From assembly GCF_030247195.1 (NCBI RefSeq), contig NC_080672.1, positions 72,058,219 through 72,122,218 of the forward strand: DNA of 64,000 nt, written 5' to 3'. Positions 57,641 through 64,000 of this stretch are shown here, in pieces. Both the position numbers and the translations under genes were made by a program. Position 1 is the stretch's first letter. Each line of letters starts with the position of its first letter. The notes under the pieces are model-generated. The model saw only the letters and a list, made by a program, of their open reading frames with translations, was not told the DNA's origin and made no database searches. Source of the stretch: Topomyia yanbarensis (taxonomy: Eukaryota > Arthropoda > Insecta > Diptera > Culicidae).

Positions 57641-60600
57641 ATTCTTAAGGGGGTTATGTGGAATTGCTACTATGATCAGTATTGCACCACAGCGGGTTTT
57701 TCGAAAGTACATTTTGAGTTCATGTGCGAGAATTCCTAATTTTGGAAAACTCGAATCGCTCCGCCATGTTTCGACCGATTTTAATGGTTAAAATGTCGTT
57801 GCAATTCTATGCTTTTCGTTATCATCAGGAGAACGGCATGCCTTTGGAAAAATGTTGGACCATTTGCATAATAAAGCATACCATTGAGAGTCTATCCTGT
57901 TTTTAAAATCTCTTAAAAAATCGAGAAAATCGAAAATCGGCTGCAAAATTTGTCATGTGGCAATTTTTTCGTGCCAAAGATCCCAGAAAATGTGTTTATA
58001 AATCTGAATTTATAAGATTTTGAGAATAGTTGAATATTGCTTGTTAAACTTTTTTTTGTTGTGCATGAGACTTACGACCTGTACTAGTTCACTTCCAAAG
58101 TACAAAGTCATTGTAGCACCGTGTAAACAATTCGCACGTGGAAACTACTGATTAGAATCGACATTATATTCAAAGTTCTGATTGCTAGCAAATAATAAAA
58201 CAAATGAAGTCTAAAGCCTCGGCAACCGGCTGCCCAGAGCAATTATCACACGATAACCCTACCGGCCCACTCGCTAATAAATTTCCTCTTACAGTGATAC
58301 ATGTGGAGAAAAAGGAGGATTCCTTGCTCACTATCAGCAACTTGTATCGGACTAAAATTCTCTCCTTCCCTAGAAAATCTACGTTCGGACATAGCCGGTG
58401 CACTATGGTAACTAGGTCAAAATTCTTTTCTGCTGTTATATGTATTATTAGGTAATTAAATTTCTTGAGCAGCTAGAATACTTGATATTGAGAATCTTAT
58501 CTACAAAAAATCCATCTTGCAGTGTGAAATTTGATTTTTTTCAGAAATTTCTTCAAAACACAAACCATTTTCAAACTAATGTGATACAATCTGTAGTGGC
58601 GTTAGATACCTTTAACAGCTTTTATTTTATTTAGATTCAATTTAATTTTTAAGGGACCATACATTAACAATGAAGTTTGATTGTAAACCTTTCCAAACAT
58701 CGTTATGTGATTTTTCTCCTAACAAATGTAATATTTTTAGAAAAGATTAAATTGACATTACAGCTGAACAATCGTGAATGTTTAATAATTTTCTTCCATG
58801 TAAAAGCAAGTCAGTTGAACTATAGTAGCCGGTTTGAACTATTCACAGTATTCTCGGAATTCCAGGAATTGGATTTATGATTTCTCGAATCCTGGGAAAC
58901 TGAAACCCGTAGAAAATGGAAGCTATGCTATTTCCGCTCGTGCCTGATTAGTTAACAAAAACAAAACAAAAAATCCAATCCATGATATAACATTGAAAAA
59001 TTCAAAGTACAACTCATCTGAGGATCCTTAAACGCTTCAAACACGCCGCGCTAGATAAAAACTGAAACCAATAACAATTTTGCTTCAGTTTCCCACCGAT
59101 TCGAATTTGGCCGTTACTTTTCACCAGCTGGTCGCGACAAATCGCGCCAAATATGTACGAGCTGACCTTCCCGTTTACACATGATTGCAAAATTTATTTA
59201 AATTGTTCATTTATTTGACCCGCTTCGATCCTAGGGCAAGCAGATCACACACACAATCGTTGTTGCCTTTACGCTAGGGTCAAGCGATTATTCGCTATTG
59301 AATAAGTTGCAATAAATTTTAATTGACAGCTTTTCACACCGCTTTGCCCTGCCATTTGACCCCTCCCGATTTGAAGACATTTTTCATGCAACACCAAAAA
59401 AAAAATAGGAGCGGATTTCAAAATTCCGCTCTGAATTCGTTGCAATTACGAAACTGCTCACGGCTATTAAATCCGGATGGCAAACGGAACTCCGGCAAGG
59501 GGTCTGTCTGTTTTGGAAGCGCAGCTCAGGCAACAATAAAAACAGTCCGGCTGACCGTTGTTGATTGATCTGCGTTATGTGCGCTGCTGGCAACAACCAC
59601 ACGAGAGCGAGAAGAAGACATGTTGACACAAAGGTCGTCCTTAAAAATTTTCTCACCCCAGGGGCGAGAAGGGTCACGAAACCGAGGTGAAAGACAAAAG
59701 CCGCAACGCTTGTGCAACCTCCGCTGGTTGGCTGGCTAGCGCTTCGGCTGACCACGTGAATGTGAATACCGAACCCTGGAGCAGGGGTAAACTCTGTTGA
59801 CCCATGTCTGTGTCCGTGTTCGGGTCGGAGTTCGCTGCGAAAACATCGGATGCAAAATATATTGATATAAATAACACTTCGCTGACAGTCCCCTAGAAAT
59901 TTGGGATTTTTTTGCTCCCCGGGCAGCTAGAAGGAAAACGGTCCAAATGGTCCATTTTATGATCGTTTTCCTTTCCGGGCTCGCCGCCGAACAAAAGAGT
60001 TTTGTCCGAAAATCGATTTCAATCCTGGTCATTTATCAAAAACTGTAGCGAAACCACTTCCAAGGGAAGGGCGAAATCTTTAATTTTGATTTCATTCTCA
60101 TTGGCGGCCAGCAATTGAAATGGTTTAAATTGTACTACGACGGGAGACGGGATCGGTCAACATTATGGGATTACGGCCCGAACCGGGGTGGGAAATTTGA
60201 AAAGGCCGGAAATGCGATTGACCAGCGGTGCGTAACGGATAAAAATGTCCGAGGCGCCAAAAATCGGCGGGTCCTTTTTCATTGGCTGGAAGCGAATGGT
60301 AATCCTACGTGTTCGAAGTGTGATAAGCTGATTTGATATCCCTCCCGCAGTTACGGCTGCATTCCACGTATGGAACGAAGCGAACAATTGAGGGTAATTA
60401 ACTATTGTATACGAGAAGCATTTCAGCAATTTTCATATTGGGAACCATAAACGATATTAGTTTATTTCAAATTGTAAACGAATTTCGAATGGCTAAGATT
60501 GAGATAAAATTCAAATATGAAGTTTGATTTGTTGACACTATAAATGAACCGCTTTTGATTGAACCTCTGAATGTCAAAATCGAATGTCAGATTTCTACTG

Positions 60601-60687
60601 ACAACAGTTAGAGATGAGAACACATGCATTTATACTATTAGCATCATCTTTAGCCAGTTTATAACATTTGCCAGTTGTTCCTACAAG
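57641..60687. other. No recognised gene; one unassigned 83-codon frame
   Basis: 58204-58455 (+) is an ATG-initiated frame of 83 codons (starts M-K-S-K-A-S-A-T-G). Its composition looks more protein-like than its surroundings but I cannot assign it; it could be a decayed gag fragment or an exon. 59040-60440 is the least repetitive, most GC-balanced part of the right half, yet none of its frames matched a known family. Confidence 0.3.
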
Positions 60688-61952
60688 CAGGGCCGTCTTA
60701 AGACTACTCGGGGCCCCTGGGCACTGTTGAAAGGAGGAACCCTTATCATTGATCAGGTGTAAATAGCTGTTCTCTATGTCACTCGAAGTATTTTCCAAAT
60801 TTGAGCCAAATAGGCCAAGAATTCAATTTGTATGGGAAATAACCATCAAAATATATGAACAAAACCCACAGTTCTAGAATTCAGCACCAGGTGGTATTAT
60901 ACAGCAAGTGATTATCAATTGACGGATTTCCAAAAAAGCGAAATCTCGGACACCTAAAGGCAGAGTTACTACCGATTAACATAATAAAGCCGTACATCAC
61001 ACAGAATCGTGTTTCAATCCAGTATTTCCAAAATGAGACATATTAAAATGAATTAAGTTTTATTTTCATCTCATCAGTAACTAGCACCAACTGAATGTCT
61101 AGTTAGACGATGTATCTAAACTAGTACCCCAAATTAGCACTAGTTAGACACACAAAAAAATCCAAACAGTTCAAGACAGTTGCTTTGAACCTTACGCCGT
61201 GTGAACTGTTTGAATTTTTTTTGTGTCTAACTGGTGCTAATTTGGGGTACTAGTTTAGATACATCGTTTAACCCTTAAATGCGCAATGTTGTTTTGAAAC
61301 AACTGCGAAAACCATCGCTCAAAAATATCATAAAAACGTATTAAGGGTTAACTAGACACCTTCTTTTGTAGATTTATCAGTTGCGATGAAAACCTGAAAC
61401 ATTGTGCCACATCCGCAGAACGCTTGCCAAACACAGTTTTGTTGGCAATCATCTTCTGTTCGTCGCTATGGCACGGTCCCTTCCAAACTTTGTATACTTG
61501 CAGTCCAAAATATGACATTGCTTTTCCTTAGACTAAATGGAAACTTGAACCGAAATGTTTGTGCGATAATGGTTCAGTGCCATTCTGACCTTGCAGTGAT
61601 CGGTTTCCTGCCGCTAGAATCATTCCGCTTGGATGTCTAATGTACTTTGAAGGTTTAATCACATGGGGATACTAATCAATGTGCGATTCCGAACTACTCT
61701 GCCACCGATACATCGATATGACGCATTGGGACATTGATAGAACAATGGCGAGTATAAACTTTAAACTATAAACGACTTTCGATTTAAATTTCTGTCATTT
61801 TAAAAACGCACTGAGGAGTTACCAATATTCGAATGTACCTTTCTTCGAACAAAGGCGTTAGCATGGATTTATATCCATCCCCAGTGCGGGGTCCCCAAAA
61901 TGCTGGGGCCCATGTCCCAGGCCCAGTGCGCCCATGCGTAGAGACGGTTCTG
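60688..61952 (-). mobile_element. hAT element A family, short reverse copy
   Basis: Begins CAGGGCCGTCTTAAGAC and ends, read on the other strand, CAGAACCGTCTCTACGCATGGG, i.e. the two ends of the element at 42903-48850 in opposite orientation. Flanks CCTACAAG (60680-60687) and CCAACAAG (61953-61960) match at seven of eight positions. At 1.3 kb it is a non-autonomous relative and carries the inverted repeat at 61108-61266. Confidence 0.85.
61108..61266. repeat. Inverted repeat with ~65-bp arms inside the short hAT copy
   Basis: 61108-61173 and 61202-61266 are near-perfect reverse complements around a 28-base loop. Landmarks are CTAAACTAGTACCCCAAATT with AATTTGGGGTACTAGTTTAG, and AAACAGTTCA with TGAACTGTTT. 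The transcript would form a pre-miRNA-like but longer hairpin. Confidence 0.85.
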
Positions 61953-62348
61953 CCAACAAGCGAATTAAATACGTTAGTTGGACAGAGGTGGTAGTCCAAC
62001 CAATCACGACCGTATCGACGTCTGTGAAACTCAATATGTTTGATGTTTGCTTGAAAAAACTTCCGAAATTATCCAATTTGTCTCATTAATCTTGATTCAG
62101 TTTTTACTAGAGATGGGCGGGTATTGGTTTTTTCGTACCCGGCCCGACCCGAACCCCATTATTATTTTTGAAAACTTTATCCGGTTTTTATTAAAAAAAA
62201 CCGAATCCGACCCGTATCCGGGCATAAAAAAGAATCCGAACCCGAACTCTAAAGCCGCTGAATCCCTCTGGATATAGACTCGCCATCTCTATCTTTTTCC
62301 TATTTTTTTCCTCTGCTTCTTCTTCTTCTAACTAAACCAGCTTATGCG

Positions 62349-63092
62349 CAGCGTTGCCAACATTTTTTTCAAAAAGACTGGAACCTTTCTAGAAAAAAAC
62401 TGGAAAAACTGGATGCTCGAAAATTACTCTTGTAATGTTTAAGTCAACGATTCAACGAACGTAATTTTAAATAAACACGTATGTTCCATATCTTTTACTA
62501 AAAATTTGAGTCGGTTTATGATATTGTTGTCCAAATTAAAAAAAATATATTAAAGCACTCGAATTTGATTATAATTGTAATAGTTACAGTCGAATTCTAC
62601 TGTTTTGAAGGTTTCAGTCTACACATCCACAAAATCCTAAATTTAAAACCATTTGCTAAACTTGAGGAATCGCTTAAACCTTTCTTACGATACCACTATA
62701 GCAACTAGTTGAGAATTCAACGAATGTTCATAAAAATATTTGACACAATGTACTGCCATCTTTATGTTTGAGTAAAATTCATTTGAAATCGTATCAAAAT
62801 GTACATTCCCTAACCGTTTTACTCACAAGTGGTATAAAAAGAGTTCAGGTTACGATGGATTAAAATCTTATTCTGGGGCACGCAGCATCATCCCATCGCT
62901 TGCTTGAAAATTCAATGAATTAAGTTACAATTTGTGAAAAAAACTAAATAAATTAATATTTAAAAAAACTGGATAAAATTAAATAAATCAAATTTCAAAA
63001 AACTGGAAGATTTTGCCGATTGTCTGTTTGACTGGATGTTTTTAAAAAAAAACTGGAAGAATCCAGTTTAAACTGGAAGGTTAGCATCGCTG
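62349..63092. mobile_element. Non-autonomous hAT element (744 bp)
   Basis: Ends CAGCGTTGCCAACAT and (other strand) CAGCGATGCTAACCT are flanked by a perfect 8-bp duplication CTTATGCG (62341-62348 and 63093-63100). The interior repeats AAAAACTGGAA near both ends. No transposase. Confidence 0.83.
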
Positions 63093-63100
63093 CTTATGCG

Positions 63101-63793
63101 TATGCTCAGCTGAATGTCAGGAGTGGCACAGCAGTGTTGCTATATTGCCAGCGAAAGATGTTTATACTTTTTTTTTTGGTCTTTTCTTCAGTTATCCTTC
63201 TGGAACGAGGGCCATTGACAGGTCTCGTGCTCGATTGGAATGACACTGACAGATAAATGGTAAACAAACGATAGACGTGTCGAGTCTTTACCCAGAGGGA
63301 TTCAGCGTTTTTACCGAACCCGACCCGAATCCGACACGCACTCACATTAAAAAAAATTAAAAACCGTAACCGACTCGAACCGATTTTCAATAAATAAATT
63401 TAACCTATTTCATTCGATAGAGTAGTGGAGCCCGCGGCTAGTAGTTAGTGAGATGCGAGGATATTTTTTCCGAAACTATTTTACCGTACCTATCAATAAA
63501 TTTTATAGCAACGCCAAACATTTTTGTCAATAAAGCCATAAAAAATCTACATTTATTTATGCTTGGTGGTAAATTTACACTATTTTCCTTAAACAGATCC
63601 TTAGAAGACATGTTTGAATGTCGGAAAAATGAAGAAAATTTACAACATTGTTACTTCAAAAATGCTTGAATAACTTTATAAAAAGCGATAAATGTTTTAT
63701 AGTACAGCAAAATTTGACACAATGAAATTTTCTATATGATGAGCTTCCAGTTCAAAATCTACTCGATATACGTTCATTTATAGGACGAATGCA
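63101..63793. other. No recognised gene
   Basis: ACCGAACCCGACCCGAATCC near 63310 resembles 62200-62250 on the far side of the hAT, so both sides may be one older repeat into which the hAT jumped. Otherwise AT-rich and without coding signal. Confidence 0.35.
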
Positions 63794-64000
63794 GAGTGAT
63801 GAGCCTATTTACGCCATGTTTCTATTATCACCCTACCCATTTGAAGCCGTTGGTTAGAGCAGCGTCTGCCATCTTTGTTCAACGCATTGAGTCAAATGGT
63901 AGCGCAACAATATGGGCGCTCGATTCGAGTTTTGGTTGCGCTCAAACAGGAGAATTTCACTGTTTTCAACGCATTTGTATTATTATGTAGGTTCTTAACA
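63794..64000. mobile_element. TA-flanked MITE, copy 2, cut by the window edge
   Basis: GAGTGATGAGCCTATTTACGCC onward matches 49167 onward with few substitutions until the window ends. Confidence 0.8.

Noticed and set aside
60115..60336. 73-codon frame with a C-x-x-C near its end
   Set aside because: A single Cys pair without other motif or neighbouring exons is not enough to call a zinc protein.
62200..63310. Foldback with CCGACCC-rich arms
   Set aside because: A 16-bp perfect inverted pair exists (62256-62271 with 63292-63307), but the neighbouring CCGAACCCGA blocks are in direct orientation, so a simple foldback is not supported.

Overview
This window looks like nuclear DNA from an insect with a large, transposon-crowded genome. 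A mosquito, probably culicine, fits best. The reasons are a Tc1/mariner relic with DD37E spacing (the ITmD37E type), an I-clade LINE with an RNase H domain (MosquI-like), an RTE-clade LINE (JAM1-like), a P-element relic and many non-autonomous hAT elements with 8-bp target duplications. Genus cannot be fixed from the sequence. Nearly everything is AT-rich transposon debris, often nested. I see no rRNA, CRISPR array, functional tRNA or ordinary housekeeping gene.

The one cellular gene I can support is a SecA-like ATPase on the plus strand. A long exon (ATG at 16987) encodes an unrecognised helical region. A second exon (40485-42865) encodes a SecA-type motor with Walker A, DEVD box, a G-V-S-G-T motif and the Q-I-R-G-R-T-A-R arginine-finger motif. 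A consensus donor (G|GTAAGA after 19216) and an acceptor (TTTTTAG before 40485) are both phase 1. They would join the exons into one protein of about 1536 residues across a 21.3-kb intron filled with transposons. The alternative is two neighbouring genes: the first reading frame continues past the donor in coding-like form.

Layout: 1-396 P-element transposase relic; 1266-1419 orphan TATA/Inr/DPE promoter with a structured leader; 2807-4260 LINE relic; 5230-5987 three long perfect inverted repeats; 6110-12362 I-clade LINE with dead ORF1 and ORF2; 14617-15588 hAT; 16987-19216 exon 1. Inside the candidate intron are a hAT with an internal foldback (20667-21807), an RTE LINE with a 13-bp target duplication (23813-27175), a T-rich tract (28330-29130), a foldback broken by a tRNA-derived SINE (29137-30523), a Tc1-like foldback (30924-32536), and a hAT holding a reverse-strand I-like LINE relic (34907-39139). 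Exon 2 follows. A 5.9-kb hAT, itself carrying another hAT and an ITmD37E relic, begins 37 nt after its stop codon. From 49 kb on there are MITEs, a large dispersed repeat with internal ~330-nt units, a 48-bp minisatellite with a three-unit higher-order repeat, and two more hATs.

Reading-frame starts below were chosen at ATG codons or splice sites; several longer frames open only at GTG or TTG and were trimmed. All homology is judged by eye.
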